A stretch of DNA of 50,019 nt from positions 1 to 50,019 of the forward strand of contig PLCO01000032.1 in assembly GCA_003134815.1 (NCBI GenBank). The letters run 5' to 3'. The notes beneath the pieces were generated by a model. The model was not told the origin of the DNA and searched no databases. It worked only from the letters and a program-made list of their open reading frames with translations. The stretch is from Acidobacteriaceae bacterium (GTDB lineage: Bacteria; Acidobacteriota; Terriglobia; Terriglobales; Acidobacteriaceae). The translations under genes were made by a program, and so were the position numbers. Positions 18,489 to 27,819 of the stretch are shown piece by piece. Positions within the stretch are counted from its first letter, which is position 1, and each line of letters begins with the position of its first letter.

Positions 18489-18533
18489 AACGAGAACCTC
18501 CGGGGGTGGATTTGCCTAAGCCCGTTCTCGTTA
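18488..18533 (-). promoter_or_regulatory. Hairpin enclosing the ribosome site of the DUF5818 gene
   Basis: TAACGAGAAC (18488-18497) and GTTCTCGTTA (18524-18533) are perfect inverted repeats. In the minus-strand transcript they form a ten-pair stem with a 26-nt loop that contains CCCCCGGAGG just before the 3' arm. The last paired base is the A of the start codon. Confidence 0.55.
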
Positions 18534-18837
18534 CGGCCCAGGTGCGGAGTTGGCTGCATCCGGAGGTCCAAACCGCAAGCGGCTGAAGGCACTACAGATT
18601 CGCCGCCGCTCATGCGCCGCGCCGGTAAAAACTGCTCCCTGAGTTGAGGGAAAAAATACCGACGCAGGTAAAAACGCGCCGCCAGGAACCCGACGGACAG
18701 AAACAAGAAAATTAATAAACCAGTTCCTGATCAAGAAATTGATCGCATCAAAAGGCGGTCAGCCGGCGAAGGAATTCGCCATGAAACTTGATGGCACGAA
18801 AAAACGAATCGCCGACCTGAAAATCGAATCGCCGATC
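18534..18837. other. Non-coding gap upstream of DUF5818 gene and after obgE
   Basis: About 300 bp with no convincing gene. Short open frames here have no homology that I recognise and no ribosome site. I see no U-tract terminator for obgE. Confidence 0.5.
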
Positions 18838-19884
18838 CTATGCCGCGCCTGCGCGCACTCGCTTGGCCAGCGCCCACTTCAGATCGTCGATTCCCTCGCC
18901 CGTCACCGCCGAGACAGCATGGAACTCGAGCTTTTTTCGCTTGGCGTGCGCCGCCAGCTTTTTCAACTTCTCCGGGTTCGCCGCGTCGATCTTTGTCGCC
19001 ACAACGATCATCGGCTTTTCGGCCAGCGGGTGCTCGGGATGCTCGTCCGCCTCTTGCCCTTTAGAAGTAAAGCTGGCCAGCTCATTGTTAATGAGCTTGA
19101 AGTCTTCCACCGGATCGGGCCTTCCCGACGCGTCCGACACATCCACCAGATGCGCCAGCACCCGCGTGCGCTCAATGTGGCGCAGGAACTGCGTGCCCAG
19201 CCCCGATCCAAGGTGCGCGCCCTCGATCAGCCCCGGCATATCGGCCACCACAAACGATTCCTCATCCGGCTCCTCGCCCACTGTCACCACGCCCAGATTC
19301 GGCTGCAATGTTGTAAACGGATAATCGGCAATCTTGGGCCGCGCTGCCGAGATGCGCGAGATCAGCGTCGACTTGCCTGCGTTCGGAAGTCCCACCAACC
19401 CCACATCGGCCAGCAGTTTTAGTTCGAGCCGATAGCTGCGTTCCTCGCCCGCTCGCCCCAGCTCGTGCTCGCGCGGAGCCTGATGCGTGCTCGTGGCAAA
19501 ATGCTGATTGCCACGGCCCCCGCGCCCGCCTTTCGCGACCACAAGGCGTTCGTCCGGCTCCTGGAAGTCATGCACCAGCTCGCCCGTCTCAGTGTCGTAA
19601 AGCAAAGTTCCAACCGGCACCTGCAGCGTAATCGACCGCCCATCCAGCCCGGTGCAGTTCGAGCCCATGCCGTGCTCGCCGCGCTGCGCCTTGTGCTCCG
19701 GGTTGTAGCGGAAGCGGATCAGCGTATTGTGCCGCTGGCTCGACTCCATCACCACATCGCCGCCGCGCCCGCCGTCCCCGCCTGACGGTCCCCCGCGCGG
19801 TACGAACTTCTCCCGCCGAAAGGCCATGCAGCCGTTGCCGCCGTCTCCGGCCTTCACCCGAATTTTGGCTTCATCAATAAACAT
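18838..19884 (-). CDS. obgE: GTPase Obg/CgtA
   Basis: A 348-residue Obg GTPase that binds the 50S subunit and acts in ribosome assembly and stress control. The glycine-rich N-terminal Obg domain is complete ([20 protein letters not shown], then [14 protein letters not shown] and [11 protein letters not shown]). The G domain follows: G1 GLPNAGKST, switch region [13 protein letters not shown]3 [10 protein letters not shown]4 ATKID and G5 SAVTGEG. The extra C-terminal OCT domain found in some Obg proteins is absent, as in many species. The start ATG 19884 has only a weak ribosome site. The gene stands alone, without the rplU-rpmA neighbours seen elsewhere. Confidence 0.96.
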   Translation of the reverse strand: MFIDEAKIRVKAGDGGNGCMAFRREKFVPRGGPSGGDGGRGGDVVMESSQRHNTLIRFRYNPEHKAQRGEHGMGSNCTGLDGRSITLQVPVGTLLYDTETGELVHDFQEPDERLVVAKGGRGGRGNQHFATSTHQAPREHELGRAGEERSYRLELKLLADVGLVGLPNAGKSTLISRISAARPKIADYPFTTLQPNLGVVTVGEEPDEESFVVADMPGLIEGAHLGSGLGTQFLRHIERTRVLAHLVDVSDASGRPDPVEDFKLINNELASFTSKGQEADEHPEHPLAEKPMIVVATKIDAANPEKLKKLAAHAKRKKLEFHAVSAVTGEGIDDLKWALAKRVRAGAA

Positions 19885-20280
19885 GTTTGTCGCCGATCAT
19901 GCTACTCGCCGGACAGCCTGGTTCTTGCTCGCCGCCTCAGGTGAGTGCGAACTTCATCAAAGCGCTGCCTTTGCAGTCTCTCTCTTCACAGTCTACAGAG
20001 CCGGTCAGAAGAGCCGGTCAGCCGCACGCTCCCGCCGCAAAACCTGGCCCGTCGCAAAAAAAAGTGTGCAATTGTGACGCAGATTACTTCTCCGCGTCCC
20101 GTTTCAGGCATACAATCGCTGACAATCTTCTCCTAGTCCCATTTTGGGCGGCGAAAGATAGAAATTTCGTTCCGCCCGCACTCGGACCCCGCCCCAGAGC
20201 GGACCGGCTTCCTCATTGGATCTTTCTCCTGTTCCTTTCTCCCTTTCTAGAACCCAGCATCTGCCCGGGCTGCGCAGGTC
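19885..20280. other. Intergenic region between obgE and the TonB receptor
   Basis: About 395 bp between divergent genes. A TACAAT box at 20110-20115 could serve the receptor gene, but no good -35 element lies at the right distance. No gene or named RNA is recognised. Confidence 0.4.
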
Positions 20281-23200
20281 ATGCCACAAGCAAGGCAGAA
20301 CTGGATTCCGTGGTTGTTGTTGGGAGCGCTGTGCATGGGCGCCCGCACGGTGGCGTCTGCTCAATCGGATTCAACCGATTCTCCGCCGCCGCATCTCGTT
20401 CCCCCGCCGCAGCGCATTGTCCCTCCGCCGCAGCGCATTGTCGAAATCCAATCTCCTCAAACGGGTTCACTCGCCGGACGCCTCACCAATCTCCATTCCG
20501 CGCCGCTCGCCGGCGTCAGCGTTGTCCTGCGCAACCAGGCCACGGGCGCTGAAGCCCACACCACCACGGCAAAGAACGGCGCCTTCCGCTTCGCCTCCCT
20601 CGATGCAGGCAACTACACGCTGGATGCCGACGCTGCCCAACTCGGCCACGGCCGCCTCGAAGAAATTCTCGTCACCGGCGGCATTGAATCCCGCGTGCAG
20701 GCAGCGATGAACTTTGAACCCGTCCCTCCAACACTGCTGCAAGCCGCCGCGCCGCCGCAGATTGCAGGCCCTCCTGCGGTCTCTGCGTCAACGGCTTCGA
20801 CAGAGCCAACATCGACAGAGCCAATGTCGCGTGTTCCCGCTCTGTCCATAACGTTGTCCTCACCCCCACCGTCATTCACGGCACCAGTTGCGCCGCCGCT
20901 CGCGCCCTCACTTGCATCGACTCCGTCAACCGTCGCGCCGAACAATCCGCTAGCCTTACCACGACCCGCTCTCGTCGCACCGAGTCCGCAACTCATCGCC
21001 TCCATACCTGACCAGCCACTCAGTCGACTTCTCCTACCATGGTTCGCAGCTCCAGACGCCGCTCGACCCTCAACCCAGCCGTCGAGTCCCACGCCAACTC
21101 CGTCTCAATCCCTCACTGAGCCCGCACCTCCTACTAGAGTTTCGACGCCCACCGCAAAATCGTCGAATGCCCCAACTCAAGCGCCATCTAAATCCACCAT
21201 CGTTCCCTCTTTGCTCGCGACAACCGCGCCATCCACTCCTCAACGCGCACAACCAGAGAATCACCTCCCTGTTTTGCCGGAACGCGCCGCCCTTGAAACG
21301 CAACTCGAAACGCAATCCGTCACCTTGCAACTTGCCCTCGCCGCAGCGCCGCAGCGCCCGTTCCCGCTCAACACCAGTTCCGCACCGATTCTTGCCGCCG
21401 CGGTTCCCGCCAGCCTCCTCCCCGCCGCATTGTTGAGTCTGCCTCCGGTTGCGGCAGCCGTCGCTGCCGCACAACCGCCGGACCCCGTCACGCCTGCCGT
21501 CTCCACCACGATGAATGCCTCTCAACTTCAGGCCCTGCCCGCAAGCGGCCGTCGATGGCAGGAGTTCCTGCTCGACACCCCCGCCGCCAGCCCTTCGGCG
21601 GGCTCATCGCAAGCCTCTTTCCGCGGCTCGCAGGAATCGGCTGAAGTGACAGTCGATGGCGCCAACACGCGCCTGGCCTTCGGCGTCGCCGCCGGTTCCG
21701 CCACGCGCGGCGCCTCTGGCGACGACTCGCAAAACTCGACGAGTCAATCGGGAAATCGGTCCCAAAGCGGTGGATCCTGGAGCGGAGGTCGCGGCCTCGG
21801 TGTGAGCGAAGCTGCAATCCGCGAGGTAACCACAGCCGCGGGCAACGTGGAAGCCGAAGGTATGCGCTCCGCCGGAGGACGCACCACCATTCGCACCGAG
21901 AGCGGCGGCAACGCCTTTCACGGTCAGGGATTCCTCTTCGACCGCCAGAACACATGGGGCGCGCAGAATCCGTTCACGCAATGGGTCACGCAGACTTCGG
22001 AGTTCGCGCCGCTCGCGCCGTTTAATACCACTCTGTTCCCGGTCTTTGATAATTTCCAATATTCGAGCGGGCAAAGCGGATCGCCGGAGTCATACACGCC
22101 GCCAGACCATGAGATCGTTTGGGGCGTCGGCGCGGGCAGCCGCATTCGGCGCGACAAGCTCTTTTGGTTCGCCGCCCTCGACAGCAACCACCGCAACGAT
22201 CCGGGACTGGCGATGGTGAAACATCCTTATTTGCAGCCGCCATGTGAAACCTCCCCATGTGCTCCAACTGGCTTTTTTGCCACGCCTTCGGCCGCCCGGT
22301 TGCAGTTATTGAGCGCGCAGCTTGACTTGAGCAGCGCGAATCCGGCGGTCGAAGGACTGACGGCATATTCGCAGATGCTGGAGACGCTGGCCGGCCTGCT
22401 CGGCCCCGCGCCGCGCACCTCCGCGCATTGGGTCGGCTTTGCCCGCATCGATTGGCAGGCCGCTGAACGCCATCACTTCACGCTCGAAGGCACCGGCGCG
22501 GACTTGAACGCTCCCGGCGGCGGTCTCTCCCGCGTCTCAGAAACCTACGGCAGCCACAGCTTCGGCTCCAGCCAGACCAGCCATCAGTGGCTCCTCGCTC
22601 GCTGGGAAGCGTATCTCACGCCGAACCTTCTGACCGTCACGCAGGGCTCTGCTGGCCGTGCCATCCACAGCGCAAAGCCCGATGCGCCATCTGCATTCGA
22701 GAAGACGTTTCTCACTGCGAACGCCTACGGCCAGTTGCCGCAAATCGTCGTCGACTCGCGCTACGGTTTCACCATCGGCAATCCCGCACGGTTCGGCCAG
22801 GGCAGCTACCCCGACGAACGCCTTTTTGACGGGCAAGAAATGCTCGACTGGGTCCACAACCGCCTGCTGGTCAAGGCGGGCTTTGAGCTCGACCACAATG
22901 CCGACGCGATCAGCCTGTTGCGCAACCAAACGGGGACGTATACCTACTCCAAGGTGGAAAACTTTATCTCCGATGCACTGGCCTTTCAGAAGTTCGGCCC
23001 GAACCCATCGGGATGGAATGCAAGTACGAACCATTTCGATCAGCACAACTGCGACCCGACAGGTAAGGTTTGGCAGGCCTCAAACGGCCAGCTCATGGGC
23101 CTCGGCGCGCTGCCCTGCTACTCCCACTACTCGCAGATGATCGGGCCCACTAATTGGAACTTGAGCACCAACGACTGGGCGGGTTACGTCACCGCGCAAT

Positions 23201-24747
23201 GGCAAACGGGAAAACTCGCCGTCTTTTCGGCCGGCTTGCGCTGGGAGCGTGAGCAGATGCCGCCGCCGCTCGCCGCGCTCGCCAACTCCGGCCTGCCGCA
23301 AGCCGGCGAGATGCCCGATCTCGGCAATAATTGGGGTCCGCGCATCAGCTTCGCCATCGGAAACGCCAAAAGCCGCTGGCCGGTGATTCGCCTCGGCTAT
23401 GGCATGTATTACGGCCGCGTCGCAAACGCCACCATCGAGACCGCGCTTACCCAAACCGGCTCCTTCAACGGCGATCTGAGCTTCTTTATGCGGCCCACCG
23501 ACGGCTATACCTCCATAGACGGAACCAGCAACGCTCCTTTCTTCCCCTACGTGCTGCAGGGACAGCCAGCGAGTGTAATCAAGCCCAGCGTCGTCGAGTT
23601 CGCGCCCAACTTCCGCAATCCTGAAGTCCATCAGGCCATCGCATCGATTGAAGAACCGCTGCCCGGCCACATCGAGCTCACAGCCGAAGCCATGCTCTCG
23701 CTCGGCCGCCGTCTTCCCGTTTCCATCGACGCGAATCTTGCGCCAACGACGCAAACCATCACCTACACCGTGTGTGACCAAGCTCCTTCGGGTGCCGGCA
23801 ATGGCGCGTGCGGCAATCTCGGCCTGGGTCCAATCAAGGCCGCACGGATCACGGTTCCGTTTTATGCTTCCAGCGTAAACACAGGCGTTGCCGGATGGCT
23901 CAACTCGAACTATCAGGAGGTCGACCAGTTCACGAGCAAAGCCAATTCCACCTATGAGGCGGCGACGGTAAAGATCACGCGCGATAGCAGCCGCGGCCTA
24001 AGCCTGCACGCCCACTACACCTACGCGCACGCCATGGACTGGAACCCGAACGAGAGCCCGCTGGACGCGAACCCGGCCGACCTCGGCCTGAAGTACGGAC
24101 TAGGCCCCAGGCCGGAATATGGAACCAGCAATCAAGACGTGCGCCACTCGGCGGCCGTTATGTTGATCTATGAGGCGCCCTGGAAACTGCACAGCTTCGC
24201 TGGCCACATCGCCAACGGCTGGATGCTCTCCGGCATCGGGCAGTTCCGCAGCGGCCTGCCCTACACCATGCACGTCACCGGCTCTCTGCCCAAGGAAACC
24301 CAAAACAGCCCCGGCAGCTCCGGCTACCCCATCGTGGGTTTGCGACCCGGCATGAACGGATCAGGAGGCGACAACCGCGTCTACGGCCTTGGCAACGGCG
24401 GCCAGGTCTACAACATCGGCCGTAACACCTTCCGCTACCCCAACACCTGGAAGGCCGACCTGCGCATCGCCAAACACTTTGACATCGGCGAACGCCGCCA
24501 GTTGGAAGTGCTTGCCGAAAGCTTCAATCTCTTCAACCACCAGAACGTCACCGGAATCGAAACCACCGGCTACTATATCGAGTCCGGCAGCTCCACATCG
24601 CCTCCCACGCTGAACTTCCTCACCGGACTCAAAACGAACTCCACAACCGGCCTCCCCACTCCCGCCTTTGGCCACCCGCTCGACATCAACGCCACTGACT
24701 TCTATCGCGAACGGCAGATTGAGATCGGCCTGCGCATGAGGTTCTAG
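20281..24747 (+). CDS. Oar-like TonB-dependent receptor with carboxypeptidase-regulatory domain
   Basis: A 1488-residue outer-membrane protein. The signal peptide (IPWLLLGALCMGARTVASAQ) is followed by two PPPQRIV repeats and then a carboxypeptidase-regulatory-like beta domain at about residues 61-145 (GSLAGRLTNLHSAPLAGVSV, then GAFRFASLDAGNYTLDADA). Residues about 146-405 are a long Pro/Ser/Thr/Ala-rich linker. A plug domain starts near STTMNASQLQALPASGRRWQ, with GGNAFHGQGFLF typical of this family. The remainder is the beta-barrel, which ends with the expected aromatic residue (EIGLRMRF). Such receptors are greatly expanded in Acidobacteria and probably import large glycans or peptides; the ligand is unknown. 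The linker is far longer than usual. The ribosome site is weak. Confidence 0.88.
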   Translation: MPQARQNWIPWLLLGALCMGARTVASAQSDSTDSPPPHLVPPPQRIVPPPQRIVEIQSPQTGSLAGRLTNLHSAPLAGVSVVLRNQATGAEAHTTTAKNGAFRFASLDAGNYTLDADAAQLGHGRLEEILVTGGIESRVQAAMNFEPVPPTLLQAAAPPQIAGPPAVSASTASTEPTSTEPMSRVPALSITLSSPPPSFTAPVAPPLAPSLASTPSTVAPNNPLALPRPALVAPSPQLIASIPDQPLSRLLLPWFAAPDAARPSTQPSSPTPTPSQSLTEPAPPTRVSTPTAKSSNAPTQAPSKSTIVPSLLATTAPSTPQRAQPENHLPVLPERAALETQLETQSVTLQLALAAAPQRPFPLNTSSAPILAAAVPASLLPAALLSLPPVAAAVAAAQPPDPVTPAVSTTMNASQLQALPASGRRWQEFLLDTPAASPSAGSSQASFRGSQESAEVTVDGANTRLAFGVAAGSATRGASGDDSQNSTSQSGNRSQSGGSWSGGRGLGVSEAAIREVTTAAGNVEAEGMRSAGGRTTIRTESGGNAFHGQGFLFDRQNTWGAQNPFTQWVTQTSEFAPLAPFNTTLFPVFDNFQYSSGQSGSPESYTPPDHEIVWGVGAGSRIRRDKLFWFAALDSNHRNDPGLAMVKHPYLQPPCETSPCAPTGFFATPSAARLQLLSAQLDLSSANPAVEGLTAYSQMLETLAGLLGPAPRTSAHWVGFARIDWQAAERHHFTLEGTGADLNAPGGGLSRVSETYGSHSFGSSQTSHQWLLARWEAYLTPNLLTVTQGSAGRAIHSAKPDAPSAFEKTFLTANAYGQLPQIVVDSRYGFTIGNPARFGQGSYPDERLFDGQEMLDWVHNRLLVKAGFELDHNADAISLLRNQTGTYTYSKVENFISDALAFQKFGPNPSGWNASTNHFDQHNCDPTGKVWQASNGQLMGLGALPCYSHYSQMIGPTNWNLSTNDWAGYVTAQWQTGKLAVFSAGLRWEREQMPPPLAALANSGLPQAGEMPDLGNNWGPRISFAIGNAKSRWPVIRLGYGMYYGRVANATIETALTQTGSFNGDLSFFMRPTDGYTSIDGTSNAPFFPYVLQGQPASVIKPSVVEFAPNFRNPEVHQAIASIEEPLPGHIELTAEAMLSLGRRLPVSIDANLAPTTQTITYTVCDQAPSGAGNGACGNLGLGPIKAARITVPFYASSVNTGVAGWLNSNYQEVDQFTSKANSTYEAATVKITRDSSRGLSLHAHYTYAHAMDWNPNESPLDANPADLGLKYGLGPRPEYGTSNQDVRHSAAVMLIYEAPWKLHSFAGHIANGWMLSGIGQFRSGLPYTMHVTGSLPKETQNSPGSSGYPIVGLRPGMNGSGGDNRVYGLGNGGQVYNIGRNTFRYPNTWKADLRIAKHFDIGERRQLEVLAESFNLFNHQNVTGIETTGYYIESGSSTSPPTLNFLTGLKTNSTTGLPTPAFGHPLDINATDFYRERQIEIGLRMRF

Positions 24748-24771
24748 GTGTAAATTTTCAACCGTCCATCA

Positions 24772-26163
24772 TCAATTCGCGGCCAGGGGAAATCTCTCTC
24801 GCACCAGCTTCAGCGCTTCCTCCGCTGTCGCAATCGCTCCCTCCAATTGCGCATCTTCGGCGGCGCGCAGCATCTCCTTGAAGCGCGCGCCCGGCGGATA
24901 GCCCGCAGCGATCAGCTCGCGCCCCGTGATCAGCGGCTTCGGTCGCACCTCTTCTTCCGGCATCGCAGACAAACGCTCGCGCGCAAACTCCCAGTTCTCA
25001 AGGTGGCCGCTCGCGGCCATGCAATCCATCCGGTGCAGCGCCAGGTGCTCGTCAAATCGTTCCAGCCGGAAGAACCGCTTCAGCGTCGAAGTCTTCATCC
25101 GCTGTGCATCCATGAACCGCATGTGATTCTCAACGAGCGCCAGCACCTGCCGCGAATCGTCATTCGAGAAACGGAATCGCCTGCAGATCTCCGCGCCCAT
25201 CGCCACGCCGATCTCCACATGCCCATCGAAACGAATTCGATCCGGAGCCCGCCGGAAAGTCGGCGGTTTGCCTACATCGTGCAGCAGTGCTCCCCATGCA
25301 AGAGTCTCGCTGCACCCGGCTTTCATTTGCTCCAGCAGCATCAGCGTGTGCACCCACACATCGCCCTCGGGATGGAACTGCGGCGGCTGCTCGACGCCCT
25401 TCATCCGCGCCACTTCCGGCAGCACCTCGTTCAGCAGCCCCGTCTCATCCAGCAATTCGAAGGCCCGCCGCGCATGGCCCTCCGTCAGCATCTCTGTCAG
25501 CTCGTCGCGCACCCGCTCACGGCTCACAGCGTGAATTCTTGAAGCCAGCGACCGAATCGCCCGCTTCGTCTCCGCTTCCAGCTCGAACTCAAATCGCGCC
25601 GCAAACCGCACCCCGCGCAGCATGCGCAGATGATCTTCTTCAAATCGCTTTTCCGCACGACCGATCGCGCGCACTACCCCCGCATCCAGGTCCGCCAGCC
25701 CGCCCACATAATCGAGAACTGCCCCGCGCAGGAGCTTCGGATCCCCGAGATTCTCAACCAAAGGTTTGCCTCCACGTAGTGGATCAAGCAACAGCCCGTT
25801 GATCGTAAAATCGCGCCGCTGCACATCTTCTTCGGCGGTCTTCGTATACCGCACCGCATCGGGATGCCGTCCGTCTGAATACGCCAGGTCCGAACGAAAC
25901 GTCGCGACTTCGGTTACAAATTCGGCATCTCCATCCTCAGGCGCGACGAGCACAACCCCAAAATGCGCCCCCACGGCAAACGTCCGCGGGAACATCTCCA
26001 GCACTACATCCGGCGTTGCGCTCGTGGCCACGTCGTAGTCAGCCGGCTCGCGCTTGAGCAGCAGATCGCGCACGCATCCCCCCGCGAGGTACGCCTCATA
26101 CCCTCGCGCGCGCAGCGTCTCTACAATCTTCAGCGCTGCTTCGAATTGTGTGGATCCCGCCAT
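24772..26163 (-). CDS. cca: CCA tRNA nucleotidyltransferase / poly(A) polymerase family with HD domain
   Basis: A 463-residue class II nucleotidyltransferase. The head domain has LAGGCVRDLLLKREPADYDV with the catalytic aspartates (DYDV), then RRDFTINGLLLDP and the RNA-binding GRAEKRFEEDHLRMLRGVRF. A metal-binding HD domain follows (WGALLHDVGKP and FDGHVEIG). This combination fits the CCA-adding enzyme with HD phosphatase, although the related poly(A) polymerase PcnB cannot be wholly excluded. The one tRNA in this window has an encoded CCA, so a repair role is reasonable. ATG 26163 (MAGSTQF) is preferred over a longer frame starting at 26196. The gene is divergent from tsaD. Confidence 0.88.
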   Translation of the reverse strand: MAGSTQFEAALKIVETLRARGYEAYLAGGCVRDLLLKREPADYDVATSATPDVVLEMFPRTFAVGAHFGVVLVAPEDGDAEFVTEVATFRSDLAYSDGRHPDAVRYTKTAEEDVQRRDFTINGLLLDPLRGGKPLVENLGDPKLLRGAVLDYVGGLADLDAGVVRAIGRAEKRFEEDHLRMLRGVRFAARFEFELEAETKRAIRSLASRIHAVSRERVRDELTEMLTEGHARRAFELLDETGLLNEVLPEVARMKGVEQPPQFHPEGDVWVHTLMLLEQMKAGCSETLAWGALLHDVGKPPTFRRAPDRIRFDGHVEIGVAMGAEICRRFRFSNDDSRQVLALVENHMRFMDAQRMKTSTLKRFFRLERFDEHLALHRMDCMAASGHLENWEFARERLSAMPEEEVRPKPLITGRELIAAGYPPGARFKEMLRAAEDAQLEGAIATAEEALKLVRERFPLAAN

Positions 26164-26223
26164 CGTTGATATTTCTATTCTCGCTCGCCACACCAATAAG
26201 ACAGATGCCCCGCTGACTTGTCC

Positions 26224-26277
26224 GCTTCTCTAGCTCCGCTAACTCCGCTAGCACCGCTAACCCCGCTCTCCTCCGCC
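26224..26277. repeat. Nonamer tandem repeat (CTCCGCTAA-like)
   Basis: Four to five degenerate copies of a nine-base unit (GCTCCGCTA, ACTCCGCTA, GCACCGCTA, ACCCCGCTC) lie immediately upstream of tsaD. A second array of the same unit is at 49706-49741. Confidence 0.7.
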
Positions 26278-26292
26278 GACTAAACTTGAACT

Positions 26293-27639
26293 ATGCCCCG
26301 CGGCCTCATCCTCGGCATCGAGACCTCCTGCGACGAAACCGCCGCAGCCGTTGTCGAGCGCGGATCGCGCACGCTTTCCTCCGTTGTCGCCTCGCAGATC
26401 GCCACCCACGCCCGATACGGCGGCGTTGTCCCGGAGCTTGCCAGCCGCGAGCATCTTCGCGCCATTGTCCCAGTCGTCCGCGCCGCCCTCGCTGAAGCCC
26501 ACGTGATTCTCGCCGATCTGGACGCCATCGCCGTCACCTCCGGCCCTGGCCTCGCCGGAGCGCTCTTGGTCGGCATCACCTACGCCAAGGCTCTCGCCTT
26601 CGCCAACAACCTTCCCCTCATCGCTGTGAATCACCTCGAAGGCCACATTCACGCCGTGCTCCTCCAGGAGCGCGAGTCCGCCGCGCAAGAATCTCAATTA
26701 CCGGACGCGCAATCCCTCGCCGACACAAGCCCTGAACGAGCTCCTCAGGAGAAGCACGAAGTGTCAGGGCACGACTTCAGTCGTGCCATTAAAGCATCAA
26801 TAGAATCGCGGGCTTTAGCCCCTGAGGGAATCCCCAACACCGAATCAGCACTCGCCCTCGTCGTCTCCGGCGGTCACACTCATCTCTACTTCGCGCGCCC
26901 GACTAATGGTTCCTGGTCCTACACGCTCATCGGCCGCACCGTTGACGACGCCGCCGGAGAGGCATTCGACAAAGTCGCCAAACTGCTCGGCCTCGGCTAT
27001 CCCGGCGGCCCATGGATTGACGCGCTTGCAAAATTCGGCAACCCGCAAGCGGTCCCGTTCTCCTTCGCGCAGGTCAAAACGAAAGCTCACCTCGGCGGCA
27101 AACCCGCGCGCACCAAAGGCGAAAAAACCGCGCCCATCGCGCGCCTTGACCCGCATTTTCTCTTTTCCTTCTCGGGAATCAAGACTGCGGTGCTGCGCTA
27201 CGTTGAGTTGCACGGCCTTCGCGCCGAATCGAAGGCCCGCGTCAGCCGCGTACTGGCTAACTTTCGGCCGCCGCAAACGCGCGAAGAGGCGCTCGCCCTC
27301 TGCCCGCAGCCCACCTTGGATCTGATTGCAAGCTTTCAGCACGCCGTCATCGGCGACCTGATGAAGAAGACCTTTGCTGCAGCTGAGTCGCTCAGCGCCG
27401 CGGCAGGTTCGCAAAACGTCGCGCGCATCCTCGTCACCGGCGGAGTCGCAGCCAACAGCGAGCTTCGCGCCCGCTTCACCGCCGAGGCAGCCCGTCGCGG
27501 ATTGCAAATCGCATTTCCTACGCTCGCGCTCTCGACTGACAACGCTGCCATGATCGCCACCGCCGCCTGGCCGCGTCTGCTGGCCAAGGACTTCGCCCCG
27601 CAAGACCTCTCCGCCAATCCGTCGCTTGCGCTTCGTTGA
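26293..27639 (+). CDS. tsaD: tRNA N6-threonylcarbamoyladenosine transferase TsaD
   Basis: TsaD transfers threonylcarbamoyl to A37 of ANN-decoding tRNAs with TsaB and TsaE. Recognised elements are [36 protein letters not shown], the iron ligands in [41 protein letters not shown] and the final [11 protein letters not shown]. The protein has 448 residues against about 340-360 for most homologues. Much of the excess is a segment of about 60 residues after the iron-binding HxxxH, around residues 127-186. Its DNA contains a complete palindromic repeat element (26743-26827) translated in frame as SGHDFSRAI...SRALAPEG. A second small expansion ([14 protein letters not shown]) precedes [16 protein letters not shown]. 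Function is certain; the repeat insertion is unusual. Confidence 0.95.
   Translation: MPRGLILGIETSCDETAAAVVERGSRTLSSVVASQIATHARYGGVVPELASREHLRAIVPVVRAALAEAHVILADLDAIAVTSGPGLAGALLVGITYAKALAFANNLPLIAVNHLEGHIHAVLLQERESAAQESQLPDAQSLADTSPERAPQEKHEVSGHDFSRAIKASIESRALAPEGIPNTESALALVVSGGHTHLYFARPTNGSWSYTLIGRTVDDAAGEAFDKVAKLLGLGYPGGPWIDALAKFGNPQAVPFSFAQVKTKAHLGGKPARTKGEKTAPIARLDPHFLFSFSGIKTAVLRYVELHGLRAESKARVSRVLANFRPPQTREEALALCPQPTLDLIASFQHAVIGDLMKKTFAAAESLSAAAGSQNVARILVTGGVAANSELRARFTAEAARRGLQIAFPTLALSTDNAAMIATAAWPRLLAKDFAPQDLSANPSLALR
26743..26827. repeat. Palindromic repeat element inside tsaD
   Basis: The element is bounded by CCTCAGG and CCTGAGG, an inverted pair. It contains a long palindrome GGCACGACTTCAGTCGTGCC (26768-26787) and a second palindrome GGGCTTTAGCCC (26810-26821). 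The same two-palindrome layout occurs outside genes at 35365-35421. Confidence 0.85.
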
Positions 27640-27736
27640 GCGCGACACCAAAACGCGACACCAAAACGCCGCGCACAAACCCGACTCAAGAAATCCGGAC
27701 CTCTCTCTCGCTCAATCCGCCGCACAAAATCTCACC

Positions 27737-27770
27737 GCAAAAATACAGAGGCCCGGCTTTCGCCAGGCCC
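27737..27770 (-). terminator. Rho-independent terminator of fabF
   Basis: On the minus strand GGCCTGGC, a GAAA tetraloop and GCCGGGCC form an eight-pair stem (one wobble), followed by TCTGTATTTTT. It lies about 50 bp after the fabF stop codon. Confidence 0.8.
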
Positions 27771-27785
27771 ACTATTCCCTCTTCC

Positions 27786-27813
27786 CTATTGGCTATTCTC
27801 TATTGGCTAATCC
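27786..27813. repeat. Heptamer tandem repeat CTATTGG
   Basis: Units CTATTGG, CTATTCT, CTATTGG and CTAATCC follow directly. The same unit forms an array at 49772-49799. Confidence 0.65.
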
Positions 27814-27819
27814 CTGCTT

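Noticed and set aside
19887..20552. Open frame of 221 codons overlapping the start of the TonB receptor
   Set aside because: It has no domain and atypical composition, and it overlaps the signal peptide and regulatory domain of the receptor in another frame.
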